From contig CASENC010000008.1 in assembly GCA_949289215.1 (NCBI GenBank), positions 45,810 through 109,809 of the forward strand: DNA of 64,000 nt, given 5' to 3'. The translations under genes were made by a program, and so were the position numbers. Positions 9,395-20,142 of this stretch are shown piece by piece (positions within the stretch are counted from its first letter, which is position 1; each line of letters opens with the position of its first letter). Source of the stretch: an uncultured Bacteroidales bacterium. Lineage in GTDB: Bacteria; Bacteroidota; Bacteroidia; Bacteroidales; Muribaculaceae. The notes below the pieces were generated by a model. The model searched no databases. It was not told the DNA's origin and worked only from the letters and a program-made list of their open reading frames with translations.

Positions 9395-9455
9395 ATATCA
9401 AACAGTTTTATTTTATACTACATATATGCCGAATATCCACGGCATTTACAATTTA

Positions 9456-9463
9456 CAAATATA
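9456..9463 (-). promoter_or_regulatory. -7 promoter element before dnaN
   Basis: On the minus strand TATATTTG, a match to TAnnTTTG, 62 bases before the dnaN ATG. The -33 box is not clear. It would drive the dnaN to rlmB transcript. Confidence 0.45.
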
Positions 9464-9555
9464 CACAGATTTTCCCGATTTGATACATCATATTTCTATA
9501 AAAATTGTTTCCCTGGAATATTGCTCATACTTAACCGGCGCAACACTAATGACAA

Positions 9556-9588
9556 AGGCTTCCCAAAAGTAAAACCTTCGGGAAGCCT
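9556..9588 (-). terminator. Hairpin after the TPR gene
   Basis: Perfect 9-base arms (AGGCTTCCC and GGGAAGCCT) with a 15-base loop, 29 bases after the TPR stop. On the minus strand it is followed only by TTTGTC, so the U tract is short. It separates the gyrA/TPR transcript from dnaN. Confidence 0.6.
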
Positions 9589-9616
9589 GTACATTATGGC
9601 GTTAAAAAATTAATGT

Positions 9617-10648
9617 TTACTTGTTCAAGCGGTCATTAACCCAGTTGAGCATTCTTTGAGCTTCTGAATTAGCAGGGTCAAGCTCAACAGCTTTTTCAAG
9701 ATAAGGCTTGGCTTGCATACAAATCGGGTCGATGAGCTTGCCAAGTTCCTCGTCGGTGAGGTTCAAGTTCTCCTCGGCATTCATCAAGTTCACAGCCTTG
9801 TTGTTGTAATAGCGGCCTACGTGATATTGGGCAATGGCAAGTGTCGGGTCTTTCTCAGTTGCTTCCTTGTAATATTTGAAAGCCTGCTCGATATCTTCGG
9901 TTTGCGATTCAACCAAGATACCCTTGAACAACAAGAATACAGCTTCTTTCGGACATTCCTGCATTGCTTTTGCAAGCAATTGGTCACATTCGTCATATTT
10001 CTTAGCTTTCAAGAAATCATCAACAGCAAGACCTACAAGATACTTAATCATGTCGGTAGTCTCCTTGTAGTCATAACCAAGCTTCAAAGCCTCATAGAAA
10101 GCATTAAGCGACTGTGCATTGTCCTTGGCCTGGAAATACATCACACCTTCATAATAGCGGAATTGTGCTATTGTCGAATCGGGCAACTCGGGTTTCTTGT
10201 CTCCGAGGAATTCAGCCGAAGGAAGCGAAGCATAGATACCCCAAGCCTTTGCAGCCAAAGCATAATTCTGCGTCTCGTTAAACATTTGACCCACTGTAAC
10301 GAAATCGTTATGGTGGCCAGCTATTTTGTCAACGATTTTCTTCGAGTATTTTGTTTTGATTTTCTGCTTACCGGTTTTCTTGTCGATTTTGGGAGTGCCA
10401 TCCTTGTTTACTTCAGGAATCGAATCAAGCGGCAAAGCTTTAACAAACAAGTCGTAGCCCTCAAGGAGAGCCGTACCTACCGCCAATGTATCGATAGGTT
10501 GTTGTAACAGCAACTGAGCCTGAGCGTCATCATACTGGCTGAATTTCTCTTCTCCCTCCTTGTAAATAGATTCGGCCGGATTGTCATCGGCAGCCATATT
10601 GAACCCCACCAAAGAGGAACATGCTAAGAACAAAGCAATTTTCTTCAT
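9617..10648 (-). CDS. Secreted tetratricopeptide-repeat protein
   Basis: A 343-residue exported protein. It has a signal peptide at residues 1-19 (MKKIALFLACSSLVGFNMA) with probable cleavage before ADDNP. TPR-like helical pairs follow through the second half, for example DNAQSLNAFYEALKLGYD, DIEQAFKYYKEATEKDP and AKPYLEKAVELDPANSEA. TPR arrays bind other proteins; no catalytic motif is present. It lies 24 bases after gyrA, on the same strand, and probably shares its transcript. The Cys at position 10 is inside the hydrophobic core and does not look like a lipobox. No specific function can be given. Confidence 0.8.
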   Translation of the reverse strand: MKKIALFLACSSLVGFNMAADDNPAESIYKEGEEKFSQYDDAQAQLLLQQPIDTLAVGTALLEGYDLFVKALPLDSIPEVNKDGTPKIDKKTGKQKIKTKYSKKIVDKIAGHHNDFVTVGQMFNETQNYALAAKAWGIYASLPSAEFLGDKKPELPDSTIAQFRYYEGVMYFQAKDNAQSLNAFYEALKLGYDYKETTDMIKYLVGLAVDDFLKAKKYDECDQLLAKAMQECPKEAVFLLFKGILVESQTEDIEQAFKYYKEATEKDPTLAIAQYHVGRYYNNKAVNLMNAEENLNLTDEELGKLIDPICMQAKPYLEKAVELDPANSEAQRMLNWVNDRLNK

Positions 10649-10672
10649 CTTGTTTAAATTTTAGGATTATAA

Positions 10673-13294
10673 TTAGATTTGTTTACTCTCTTCATTTTGT
10701 TCATCGTCCGGTTCAACCTCTTCCGAGCCGTCTTCGGCGTCGATTACATCATCGTCGTCAACAGGCTCATCTTCGGCAAAAGGTATTGCAGGCTGCGACG
10801 CGTTAACATTCAATTCGCTCACTTCACCTCCCGACGAAGCGATTTCTTCATCTTTTTCCGAAATCACCTTGCATACCGATGCTATTTCATCATTCCGTTT
10901 TTCCAGATTGATGAGTTTCACACCTTGTGTGGCACGGCCCATCACGCGCAAATCAGAAACGTGTACACGAATGGTTATTCCCGATTTGTTGATGATTACC
11001 AGGTCGTTGTTGTCGTTCACACGTTTCAGCGAAACAAGCAACCCGGTCTTATCGGTGATATTCATCGTCTTAACGCCCTTACCGCCACGGTTGGTAATAC
11101 GGTAATCATCAATCGACGAACGCTTTCCATAGCCCTGTTCCGAAACCACAAGAATGGTGTCTTCGGTTCCTTGCGGCATGCATATCATTCCTATCACTTC
11201 GTCATCGTCGTTGTCGAGAGTCATGCCCCTAACGCCGGCAGCCACACGCCCCATTGCCCTTACTTTCGATTCGTGGAAACGTATTGCCTTGCCATATTTA
11301 TTGGCCATAATTACATCGCAATTTGAATCGGTGAGCCGCACTTGTATAACTTGGTCGTCTTCGCGAATGGCAATCGCATTCACGCCATTGACGCGAGGAC
11401 GTGCATATGCGCTCAGGCAAGTCTTTTTCACAAGACCTTTCTTGGTGCAGAATATCAGGTTGTGAGTGCTGTTGTATTCGGGATCCGACAAATTCTTCAC
11501 AGCAATGAATGCATTTATCTTATCATCGGCATCGATATTGAGCATATTTTGCACGGCGCGCCCTTTTGAATTTCGCGCACCCTCGGGCAATTCATACACT
11601 TTAAGCCAGTAACAACGTCCTTTCTGAGTAAAGAAAAGTATGTAACTATGCATCGAAGCGGTATAAATATACTCGATGAAATCAGAATCCCTGGTATCGC
11701 TCCCTTTCACGCCCACGCCTCCGCGGTTTTGCGCCCTGAAGTCGGACAACGGGGTACGCTTGATATAACCAAGGTGCGAAATGGTGATAATCATGTGATC
11801 ATCGGCATAGAAGTCTTCGGCATTGAAATCTTCCGATGCATACACTATTTCGGTCTTGCGCTCATCGCCATATTTGTCCCTGATTTCTATCAATTCGTCC
11901 TCGATTACCTTGCGGCGGGTTGCGTCATTATTCAATATGTCGTTCAAATACTCAATCGTACGCACCAGTTCATCACGCTCGTCGTGCAATTTGTTTTGGT
12001 CAAGCTTGGTTAGGTCTCCAAGGCGCATTTCAACGATAGCCTTTGCCTGAATGTCATCCAAGCCGAAACGGTCACACAACCGCTGGCGAGCCTCGGCACG
12101 GGAGTCGCTCGACCTGATGATTTTCACCACCTCATCGATATTGTCGGAAGCAATAATCAGGCCTTCTACGATATGCAGGCGGTCTTCATTCTTCTTCAAT
12201 CTGAATTTGGTGCGGCGTATAACCACATCGTTGCGGTGATCAAGGAAATATTGTATCAGCTGCTTCAAATTAAGCGTTTTCGGACGGCCATGCACCAGTG
12301 CAACATTATTAACGCTGAACGACGATTGCAATTGCGACATCTTAAACAACTTGTTCAGCACCACATTGGCGTTGGCATCACGTTTTATGTCTATGACAAT
12401 CCTCATGCCGTGCATATCGCTCAAATCGTTGATATCCGATATGCCATCTATTTTCTTCTCTTCCACGAGGTCGGCGATGCTTTTCACTAGCACCGACTTC
12501 ACCACGTTATATGGGATTTCGGTTATGACAATCTTGTCTCCGTCGTTATGAGATTCAATCTCGGCTCTCGCCCTTATTACTATACGGCCTTGCCCGGTTT
12601 CAAACGCTTTTTTCACTCCGTCATATCCATAAATGATACCGCCGGTGGGGAAATCGGGAGCCTTTATGTAATTCATCAAATCGGCGACCTCCATATCGGG
12701 ATTTTCGACCAAAGCCAGGCAAGCGTTTATCGTTTCCGTCAGGTTGTGAGGCGGCATATTGGTAGCCATACCGACGGCAATACCCGAAGCACCGTTCACA
12801 AGCAAATTAGGGAAACGCGTAGGCAGCACCACCGGCTCGTTGCGCGTGGCATCAAAGTTGGGAACCATGTCCACCGTATCCTCGTCTATGTCGCGCAACA
12901 TCTCCTCACCCATGCGGTTAAGCCGGGCCTCGGTATAACGCATTGCAGCAGGGCTGTCGCCGTCGATCGAGCCGAAGTTCCCCTGCCCGTCAACCAACGG
13001 ATAACGCAAGGCCCAATCCTGAGCCAAACGCACCATAGTGAGGTAAATCGACGAGTCGCCATGAGGGTGGTACTTACCCATTACTTCACCGACGATACGT
13101 GCCGACTTCTTGGTTGGGGAATTGTAAAAATTGCCCAACCTGTGCATTCCGTAGAGTACCCTCCTGTGCACCGGCTTAAAACCATCACGCACATCGGGCA
13201 GCGCACGAGACACAATCACCGACATCGAATAATCGATATACGACGACTTCATCTCGTTTTCAATATTGATCTTTAATATTCGATCTTCTGTCAT
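10673..13294 (-). CDS. gyrA: DNA gyrase subunit A
   Basis: Breakage-reunion subunit of DNA gyrase, which adds negative supercoils with GyrB. The start [20 protein letters not shown] is normal. The quinolone-resistance region is seen as [20 protein letters not shown] (about residues 75-94), and the catalytic tyrosine is in [10 protein letters not shown] near residue 120. The C-terminal half has the beta-pinwheel repeats and a GyrA box-like segment ([10 protein letters not shown]). The last about 60 residues form a very acidic tail ([20 protein letters not shown]), common in this phylum. The Ser at the quinolone hot spot (GDSS) is the sensitive-type residue. At 873 residues the length is normal. 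Confidence 0.98.
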   Translation of the reverse strand: MTEDRILKINIENEMKSSYIDYSMSVIVSRALPDVRDGFKPVHRRVLYGMHRLGNFYNSPTKKSARIVGEVMGKYHPHGDSSIYLTMVRLAQDWALRYPLVDGQGNFGSIDGDSPAAMRYTEARLNRMGEEMLRDIDEDTVDMVPNFDATRNEPVVLPTRFPNLLVNGASGIAVGMATNMPPHNLTETINACLALVENPDMEVADLMNYIKAPDFPTGGIIYGYDGVKKAFETGQGRIVIRARAEIESHNDGDKIVITEIPYNVVKSVLVKSIADLVEEKKIDGISDINDLSDMHGMRIVIDIKRDANANVVLNKLFKMSQLQSSFSVNNVALVHGRPKTLNLKQLIQYFLDHRNDVVIRRTKFRLKKNEDRLHIVEGLIIASDNIDEVVKIIRSSDSRAEARQRLCDRFGLDDIQAKAIVEMRLGDLTKLDQNKLHDERDELVRTIEYLNDILNNDATRRKVIEDELIEIRDKYGDERKTEIVYASEDFNAEDFYADDHMIITISHLGYIKRTPLSDFRAQNRGGVGVKGSDTRDSDFIEYIYTASMHSYILFFTQKGRCYWLKVYELPEGARNSKGRAVQNMLNIDADDKINAFIAVKNLSDPEYNSTHNLIFCTKKGLVKKTCLSAYARPRVNGVNAIAIREDDQVIQVRLTDSNCDVIMANKYGKAIRFHESKVRAMGRVAAGVRGMTLDNDDDEVIGMICMPQGTEDTILVVSEQGYGKRSSIDDYRITNRGGKGVKTMNITDKTGLLVSLKRVNDNNDLVIINKSGITIRVHVSDLRVMGRATQGVKLINLEKRNDEIASVCKVISEKDEEIASSGGEVSELNVNASQPAIPFAEDEPVDDDDVIDAEDGSEEVEPDDEQNEESKQI

Positions 13295-13361
13295 ATATTT
13301 CTATGATATTTACCTATTTACATCGCTTTCGCATAACCAGCGACACAAGTATTTTAGCATA

Positions 13362-13392
13362 CAAAGATACTATTATATATGCTACTACACAA
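13362..13392 (-). promoter_or_regulatory. Promoter of gyrA
   Basis: On the minus strand a -33 TTG (13390-13392), 20 bases, then TATCTTTG (13362-13369), an exact fit to the Bacteroidota promoter. It lies about 70 bases before the gyrA ATG in the divergent gyrA/purL gap. Confidence 0.75.
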
Positions 13393-13471
13393 GTCATTCA
13401 ACGATATTTTTTCCCCAACCGGCAAACCTGCCTGCACACAACAGCAATTCCACATCTTATATAAGAATTTA

Positions 13472-13502
13472 TTGTTTAATTAAGCTGTTTTCACTAAATT
13501 TG
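13472..13502 (+). promoter_or_regulatory. Promoter of purL
   Basis: A -33 TTG (13472-13474), a 20-base spacer and TAAATTTG (13495-13502), 41 bases before the purL ATG. No purine riboswitch-like structure is seen between it and the start. Confidence 0.75.
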
Positions 13503-13542
13503 TCCCAAAATAAAAATTCACATTCATCTATAACTAATTGTT

Positions 13543-16500
13543 ATGATTACATTCTTCAAAAAAGGAAGCATAACTTATTATGCAATAGACGCAAACCACG
13601 ATTTTTCCGACAATGAAATACAACGGCTCTCATGGCTGCTCGGCGGAGCCGAAAAGGCCGAAGGAGATTCCGTCCAAGGGACATTCATAGGCCCGCGGCG
13701 TGAAATGATAACGCCATGGAGCACAAATGCCGTGGAAATCACGCAAAACATGGGATTAGAAGGAATACGCCGCATTGAAGAATACACTGCGACACCCGAC
13801 GAACATCCGCAATATGACAAAATGCTGCAACGCATTTACCACGGACTCGACCAGTCGGTATTCTCGATAACCAAAGAACCCGACCCCATAGTTTACATCG
13901 ACAATATTGAAGAATACAACATTACCGAAGGGCTGGCCCTCAATCCCGAAGAAATAGAATACCTGAAAAGTTTGAGTGCCAAGCTTGGGCGACCGTTGAC
14001 CGACAGCGAAGTATTCGGCTTCTCGCAAGTCAATTCCGAGCACTGCCGCCACAAAATCTTCAACGGCAAATTCATAATCGACGGCAAAGAGATGCCCACG
14101 TCACTATTCAAGCTCATAAAAAAGACTTCGCAAGAAAACCCCAACCGCCTTGTTTCGGCCTATAAAGACAACGTAGCCTTTGTGGAAGGCCCTACTGTGA
14201 TGCAGTTCGCGCCACGCAACCCGGAGCAACCCGATTTCTTTGAAACCAAAGACATTGAAACCGTAATTTCATTAAAAGCCGAAACACATAATTTCCCTAC
14301 TACGGTAGAACCGTTCAACGGCGCAGCCACAGGCTCGGGAGGTGAAATTCGCGACCGCCTCGGTGGCGGACGCGCAAGCCTGCCCTTAGCCGGAACCGCC
14401 GTTTACATGACATCATATCCGCGTCCCGACGGTGACCGTCAATGGGAAAACATAATGCAGGCTCGCCCGTGGCTGTACCAAACTCCCGAAGAGATACTTA
14501 TAAAAGCATCGAACGGTGCTTCCGACTTTGGCAACAAATTCGGCCAACCGCTCATCTGCGGCTCGGTTCTGACTTTTGAACACGCCGAGGGCGACCGCCA
14601 ACTTGCCTACGACAAAGTTATAATGCTCGCCGGCGGTGTAGGATTTGCCAACAAACGCGATGCAATAAAGGGCAATCCGGTTCCGGGAGAAGAGGTTGTG
14701 CTGCTTGGCGGTGACAATTACCGCATCGGCATGGGCGGCGGTGCTGTGTCGTCGGTCGATACCGGGCAATACGACAATTCCATTGAGCTTAATGCAGTGC
14801 AACGCGCCAACCCCGAAATGCAAAAACGTGTGTCAAACGTAATACGCGCACTTGCCGAGAGCGACCGTAATCCCATCGTCTCGATACACGACCACGGTGC
14901 AGGCGGACACCTTAATGCCTTGTCGGAACTGGTAGAAGAGACCGGGGGCATAATCCACATGGACGCACTTCCCGTGGGCGATCCCACATTGTCTTCAAAA
15001 GAAATAATAGGCAATGAATCGCAAGAACGCATGGGTATGGTTGTGGAAAACAAAGACATTGAACTGATACGCAAAATTGCCGACCGTGAACGCTCGCCGT
15101 TTTATGTCATCGGAGAAACCACAGGCGACCATAGGTTTGTATTCGAGCAGAAAGACGGCGTAAAGCCCATCGACCTTGCCATGAGCGATATGTTTGGCAG
15201 CTCTCCTGTGACTGTAATGAACGACACAACCGTAAGCCGCACTTACAACGATGTCGCATATGACCGGGCAAAAATCCTCGAATACATCGAAAATGTGTTG
15301 AAGCTCGAAAATGTTGCCTGCAAAGACTGGTTGACCAACAAGGTCGATCGCTCAATCACCGGCAAGATTGCCCGCCAGCAATGTGTGGGCGAGCTGCAAT
15401 TGCCGCTTAGCGACTGCGGTGTGGTTGCACTTGACTTCACCGGCACATCGGGCATTGCCACTTCAATAGGCCATGCTCCGCAAGCAGCCTTAATAAGCCC
15501 GGCGGCAGGTTCGGTAATGTCGATTGCCGAAGCCTTGACCAACATCGTCGGCGCAAATCTTGCCGAAGGCTTGAAGAGTGTGTCACTTAGTGCCAACTGG
15601 ATGTGGCCGTGCCGCAACGAGGGTGAAGATGCAGCTCTGTATGCAGCCGTAAAGGCTTGTAGCGATTTCGCTTGCGCACTTGGAATCAATATTCCCACCG
15701 GCAAGGATAGCTTGTCGATGACACAGAAATATGGCGACAAGAAAGTTCTTGCGCCCGGAACCGTGATAATATCGGCTGCCGGAGAAGTTAACGATGTGAA
15801 GAAAACCGTTTCGCCGGTAATTGCCAACATCGGTGACAGCACATTATTATATATTGATTTTTCTGCCGACAGCATGAAACTCGGAGGTTCGGCATTTGCA
15901 CAATCGCTTGGCTACATCGGCAAGGAAGCTCCAACGGTAACATCTCCCGAATATTTCGTTGCGACATTCAATGCCGTTCAACAGTTGGTTGACAATTCAA
16001 TGATATTGGCCATGCACGACGTGTCGGCAGGAGGCCTGCTTACGGCATTGCTTGAAATGACATTCTCAAACACCGAAGGCGGATTGAGCATAAATCTCGA
16101 CTCATTTGAAGAAACCGACCTCGTGAAAATATTGTTTGCCGAGAATCCGGCTGTTGTGATGCAAATAAGCAACGACAAGTTAGGTGAAGTTGAAGATATT
16201 CTCGACAAAGCCGGAGCCAACTACTCTGAAATCGGCACGGTTGCCGAAGAGCGCACAATCGAAGTTATGCACGACGGGCACGAATATATGTTCTTCATCG
16301 ACCACTTGCGTGACGTATGGTTCAGTTCTTCTTACCTGCTCGATACCAAACAAAGCGGTGAAGAATGTGCCAAGAAGCGTTTCGACAATTACAAGGAACA
16401 ACCCACCAAGTTCACGTTCCCGGCCAACTTCACCGGCAATGCCGCCGACCTTGGCATAACCGGTTTCAAGCACAACCCATCGGGCATCAAGGCTGCCATT

Positions 16501-17244
16501 ATACGTGAAAAAGGTGTGAACGGAGACCGTGAAATGGCATACTCCTTATATTATGCAGGCTTCGATGTCAAAGACGTGCATATGACCGACCTTATCTCGG
16601 GCTGCGAAACACTTGAAGACGTCAACATGATTGTGTTCTGCGGAGGTTTCTCAAATTCCGACGTTCTCGGCTCGGCAAAAGGTTGGGCCGGAGGGTTCTT
16701 ATGGAACGAAAAAGCCCGCAAGGCTCTTGAAAATTTCTATAAGCGTAACGACACACTCAGCCTTGGCGTATGCAACGGTTGCCAATTGATGGTTGAACTT
16801 AACCTCATCAACCCTGAACACGCGCAACGCACCCAAATGCAACACAACGACTCACACAAATTTGAATCCAGGTACCTCAGTGTTGAAATACCGCAAAATA
16901 ATTCGGTAATGCTTGGCTCATTGTCGGGTTCTACTCTCGGCATATGGGTGGCTCACGGCGAAGGCAAGTTCTTCCTGCCCGAAGATATCGACAAATACAA
17001 TGTAGTTGTACGCTATGCCTACAACGATTACCCGGCCAACCCCAATGGTTCGCCATATGCAGTTGCCGGTATCGCTTCGGCCGATGGTCGCCATCTTGCA
17101 ATGATGCCACACCTTGAACGCGCCATCTTCCCATGGCAATGCGGCAACTACCCTGCCGGACGCTTTGGCGATGAAGTTACCCCGTGGATCGAAGCATTTG
17201 TAAATGCCCGCAAGTGGATTGAAAACATCAAGAAGAACAATTAA
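13543..17244 (+). CDS. purL: Phosphoribosylformylglycinamidine synthase, single-chain
   Basis: Converts FGAR, glutamine and ATP to FGAM in purine synthesis. The 1233-residue single-chain form joins the PurS-like, synthetase and glutaminase parts. Visible landmarks are the synthetase entry SQVNSEHCRHKIFNGKF near residue 168, the Mg/ATP loop KAETHNFPTTVEPFNGAATG near 250, and the class I glutaminase end with nucleophile Cys in LGVCNGCQLM near 1080 and its partner His in PHLERAIFPWQ. It starts at ATG 13543, downstream of a good promoter. sppA follows after 13 bases, so they likely share a transcript although they are unrelated in function. Confidence 0.98.
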   Translation: MITFFKKGSITYYAIDANHDFSDNEIQRLSWLLGGAEKAEGDSVQGTFIGPRREMITPWSTNAVEITQNMGLEGIRRIEEYTATPDEHPQYDKMLQRIYHGLDQSVFSITKEPDPIVYIDNIEEYNITEGLALNPEEIEYLKSLSAKLGRPLTDSEVFGFSQVNSEHCRHKIFNGKFIIDGKEMPTSLFKLIKKTSQENPNRLVSAYKDNVAFVEGPTVMQFAPRNPEQPDFFETKDIETVISLKAETHNFPTTVEPFNGAATGSGGEIRDRLGGGRASLPLAGTAVYMTSYPRPDGDRQWENIMQARPWLYQTPEEILIKASNGASDFGNKFGQPLICGSVLTFEHAEGDRQLAYDKVIMLAGGVGFANKRDAIKGNPVPGEEVVLLGGDNYRIGMGGGAVSSVDTGQYDNSIELNAVQRANPEMQKRVSNVIRALAESDRNPIVSIHDHGAGGHLNALSELVEETGGIIHMDALPVGDPTLSSKEIIGNESQERMGMVVENKDIELIRKIADRERSPFYVIGETTGDHRFVFEQKDGVKPIDLAMSDMFGSSPVTVMNDTTVSRTYNDVAYDRAKILEYIENVLKLENVACKDWLTNKVDRSITGKIARQQCVGELQLPLSDCGVVALDFTGTSGIATSIGHAPQAALISPAAGSVMSIAEALTNIVGANLAEGLKSVSLSANWMWPCRNEGEDAALYAAVKACSDFACALGINIPTGKDSLSMTQKYGDKKVLAPGTVIISAAGEVNDVKKTVSPVIANIGDSTLLYIDFSADSMKLGGSAFAQSLGYIGKEAPTVTSPEYFVATFNAVQQLVDNSMILAMHDVSAGGLLTALLEMTFSNTEGGLSINLDSFEETDLVKILFAENPAVVMQISNDKLGEVEDILDKAGANYSEIGTVAEERTIEVMHDGHEYMFFIDHLRDVWFSSSYLLDTKQSGEECAKKRFDNYKEQPTKFTFPANFTGNAADLGITGFKHNPSGIKAAIIREKGVNGDREMAYSLYYAGFDVKDVHMTDLISGCETLEDVNMIVFCGGFSNSDVLGSAKGWAGGFLWNEKARKALENFYKRNDTLSLGVCNGCQLMVELNLINPEHAQRTQMQHNDSHKFESRYLSVEIPQNNSVMLGSLSGSTLGIWVAHGEGKFFLPEDIDKYNVVVRYAYNDYPANPNGSPYAVAGIASADGRHLAMMPHLERAIFPWQCGNYPAGRFGDEVTPWIEAFVNARKWIENIKKNN

Positions 17245-17257
17245 ATCGTAACCAGGA

Positions 17258-19027
17258 ATGAAACAATTTTGGAACATAGTCTTAGGCTCTTTCGTCGGCG
17301 TATGGATTGCCTTGATGCTATTTTCGGTAATTTCAGTCTTCATGAGTTTCGCATTCATGGGCGCGATGTCGATGATAGGCAAGGCTCCGGCAGCTACCAT
17401 AACCGACAATTCGGTGTTACATCTTGATTTGGGCTGCACTGTCAATGAACGCACGACTGAAGACGACTTCATGTCGATGCTAATCAACAGTGAAACTGTA
17501 ACCGTCGGCTTAGACGAGATTTTGTGCGCCATCGATGCTGCAAAAACCGATGACCGTATCGACGGTATATATATTGAATGTAACGGTATTTCGGCCGGAA
17601 CGGCATCATTATATGAAATTCGCAACGCTCTTATCAATTTCAAAAATGAAAGCGGGAAATTCATATATGCCTATGGCGACAACATTCCGCAATCCGACTA
17701 TTACCTTGCATCGGTAGCCGACAGCCTGTACATCAACACAATAGGCTCAATCGACTTGCGAGGTCTCGCTGTTACTATTCCATTCTACAAAAATTTGCTC
17801 GATAAAATAGGAGTGGAAATGCAAATTGTGCGGGTAGGAACTTTCAAAAGTGCCGTAGAGCCCTACATTCTGACAAAAATCAGCGAAGCCAACAAATTGC
17901 AATACGAAACATTCACCAGCCGCATTTGGGGTAATATGGTAAATGCCATTTCCACATCTCGCGGCATTGAACCGTCAAAGTTAAGCGAAATGACCGACAG
18001 CATTGTATTCCTGCAAGAAACAAAATACCTTGTTGACAATGGCCTTGCCGATGTTGCCTGCTACAAGCACGAATTTGACGACCGCCTTAAAATGGCTGTT
18101 CACGGTGATACCGAAAGCGATGTAAATTTTGTCTCGCCTCGCGACTTGGCCAATGTCCAAACATCCAATAGCGGCGATGGCAATATTGCCATCGTATATG
18201 CCGTTGGTGAAATATATGATGCCGGAGACGAAGGCATTAATTCTGCCGAACTTGCCGAAACAATCTTGGAACTGGCCGACGATGATGAAGTGGCAGGCGT
18301 GGTCTTACGGGTAAATTCTCCCGGAGGCTCGGCATACGGCTCGGAACAGATATGGGAAGCCCTGCAAAAAGTGAAGCAAGCCGGGAAACCTCTTGCTGTG
18401 TCGATGGGCAACATGGCTGCGTCTGGAGGCTATTACATTTCCTGTGGAGCCGACCGCATATTTGCCGAACCTACCACCCTGACAGGTTCAATTGGTGTAT
18501 TCGGCATGATTCCATGCATGAAGGAACTTTTTGAAGACAAATTGGGCATAAACCAAAGTGTTGTAAAAACCAATGCCAATTCTGAATTCCCTATGCTTAA
18601 CGAAAAAATGACTCCGGCTCAAAGAACTGCAATGCAACGCATGGTCAACAAAACCTATGAATTGTTTGTCGGCCGCTGTGCCGAAGGGCGCAATATGCCT
18701 GCCGATTCTATAAAAATGATAGCCGAAGGGCGAGTATGGGACGGCATAAGTGCCAAGGAGATAGGTTTGGTCGATGAATTTGGCAACCTTGAAGATGCCA
18801 CCGAATGGGTGGCCGCCAAAGCCGGCATAAACGGCTCATACAACGTGATAATTGCCCCTGTCCAAAAAGACTTCTTCACAAAATACATATCAAAATATAT
18901 CAACCAAGGCATCGAAGAAAAATTACAGCAAGAAATGGGACCGATGTACCAATATCGCAACGAGATAAAGCAAATAACATCACGCAGTAAAATATTGTGC
19001 CTCACTCCCGAGATTGTAATTGAATAG
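17258..19027 (+). CDS. sppA: Signal peptide peptidase SppA, 67-kDa type
   Basis: Membrane-anchored serine protease that degrades signal peptides after their release. One N-terminal membrane helix is seen at about residues 10-40 (VGVWIALMLFSVISVFMSF). The double SppA fold follows. The catalytic Lys lies in VRVGTFKSAVEPY near residue 200 and the nucleophile Ser in GNMAASGGYYIS near 390. At 589 residues it is the tandem (long) type. It sits between purL and lpxK with short gaps; its stop lies just before the chosen lpxK start. Confidence 0.95.
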   Translation: MKQFWNIVLGSFVGVWIALMLFSVISVFMSFAFMGAMSMIGKAPAATITDNSVLHLDLGCTVNERTTEDDFMSMLINSETVTVGLDEILCAIDAAKTDDRIDGIYIECNGISAGTASLYEIRNALINFKNESGKFIYAYGDNIPQSDYYLASVADSLYINTIGSIDLRGLAVTIPFYKNLLDKIGVEMQIVRVGTFKSAVEPYILTKISEANKLQYETFTSRIWGNMVNAISTSRGIEPSKLSEMTDSIVFLQETKYLVDNGLADVACYKHEFDDRLKMAVHGDTESDVNFVSPRDLANVQTSNSGDGNIAIVYAVGEIYDAGDEGINSAELAETILELADDDEVAGVVLRVNSPGGSAYGSEQIWEALQKVKQAGKPLAVSMGNMAASGGYYISCGADRIFAEPTTLTGSIGVFGMIPCMKELFEDKLGINQSVVKTNANSEFPMLNEKMTPAQRTAMQRMVNKTYELFVGRCAEGRNMPADSIKMIAEGRVWDGISAKEIGLVDEFGNLEDATEWVAAKAGINGSYNVIIAPVQKDFFTKYISKYINQGIEEKLQQEMGPMYQYRNEIKQITSRSKILCLTPEIVIE

Positions 19028-19037
19028 CTCGATATTA

Positions 19038-20132
19038 ATGGACAAAAGCCATTTCAAAGATTTTTTAGACATATTGCTCACACCCGTAGCTTGGATATAC
19101 GGATGTGTAGCTTTCATGCGCAATAAATTCTTTGATTGGGGGCTGTTAAAGCAGCGCACTTTCGATGTACCTGTAATCGTTGTGGGAAACATCAGCGTGG
19201 GAGGAACCGGGAAAACGCCCCATGTGGAATATATCGTCGAACGTCTGTGCAAAGAATACCATATAGGGGTACTTAGCCGTGGGTACAAGCGCAAAACGAA
19301 AGGGTTCATTCTTGCCACCGACAAGACTTCGCCCAATGACATAGGTGACGAACCATATCAAATATACCGCAAGTTCAAAGGTATCACACTGGCCGTGTGC
19401 GAAAATCGTTGTGAAGGGATTGAAACATTAAAAAGAATCGACCCGGATATCAACCTATTTGTACTCGATGACGCATTTCAACACCGTTACGTAAAGCCAA
19501 CGGCATCGGTCGTTCTTGTCGATTACAGCCGTCCTCTCGATACCGACCATTTGTTGCCTCGCGGACGGCTGCGCGAACCGATGCACGGCATTCTGCGTGC
19601 CGACATCGTAATCGTGACCAAATGTCCCGAATCGATAAAACCGGTGGAAATAAGCCTTGCAAAAAAGAGGCTCGACCTTTTCCCTTCGCAAAAATTATAT
19701 TACACCACTTTCAAATATTACAACTTCCGCCCCATTTTCCCCGAAGTTGTGAAAAGTGCCCCCATGCTGCAAAATCTCACCGAAAACGACACTTTGCTGG
19801 TAGTAACAGGCATTGCCAACCATATACCGTTTGTGAAATTCCTGAATGCATTCCGAGCCAAAGTGAAGATAATAAAATTTGCCGACCATCACGACTATGG
19901 GCGAAAAGACTTCAGCTTTATCGAAAACTGGTATGGCAAACTTAACGGTGAGCGTAAATACATTATAACTACCGAAAAGGATGCCGTAAAACTCGCCAAT
20001 AATCCATACTACCCTATCTCGCTGCGAACGGTATCATTCTATATGCCCATAAAAGTGGATTTCATTGATGATGCCCCACACAACAGCGACTTTATTGACG
20101 AACTGAAAAAACTAATAAACAAAAAACAATAA
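19038..20132 (+). CDS. lpxK: Tetraacyldisaccharide 4'-kinase
   Basis: Phosphorylates the 4' position of the lipid A disaccharide at the inner membrane. The Walker A is GNISVGGTGKTPHVEY at about residue 50, and the conserved LSRGYKRKTKGF and DEPYQIYRK blocks follow. An N-terminal amphipathic part (LLTPVAWIYGCVAFMRN) fits its membrane attachment. I chose the ATG at 19038, ten bases after the sppA stop. An in-frame TTG at 19020 would give six extra residues and an 8-base overlap, and is less likely. The sppA-lpxK-phosphorylase-thiL order is a common Bacteroidales arrangement. Confidence 0.95.
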   Translation: MDKSHFKDFLDILLTPVAWIYGCVAFMRNKFFDWGLLKQRTFDVPVIVVGNISVGGTGKTPHVEYIVERLCKEYHIGVLSRGYKRKTKGFILATDKTSPNDIGDEPYQIYRKFKGITLAVCENRCEGIETLKRIDPDINLFVLDDAFQHRYVKPTASVVLVDYSRPLDTDHLLPRGRLREPMHGILRADIVIVTKCPESIKPVEISLAKKRLDLFPSQKLYYTTFKYYNFRPIFPEVVKSAPMLQNLTENDTLLVVTGIANHIPFVKFLNAFRAKVKIIKFADHHDYGRKDFSFIENWYGKLNGERKYIITTEKDAVKLANNPYYPISLRTVSFYMPIKVDFIDDAPHNSDFIDELKKLINKKQ

Positions 20133-20142
20133 TTAATTAATT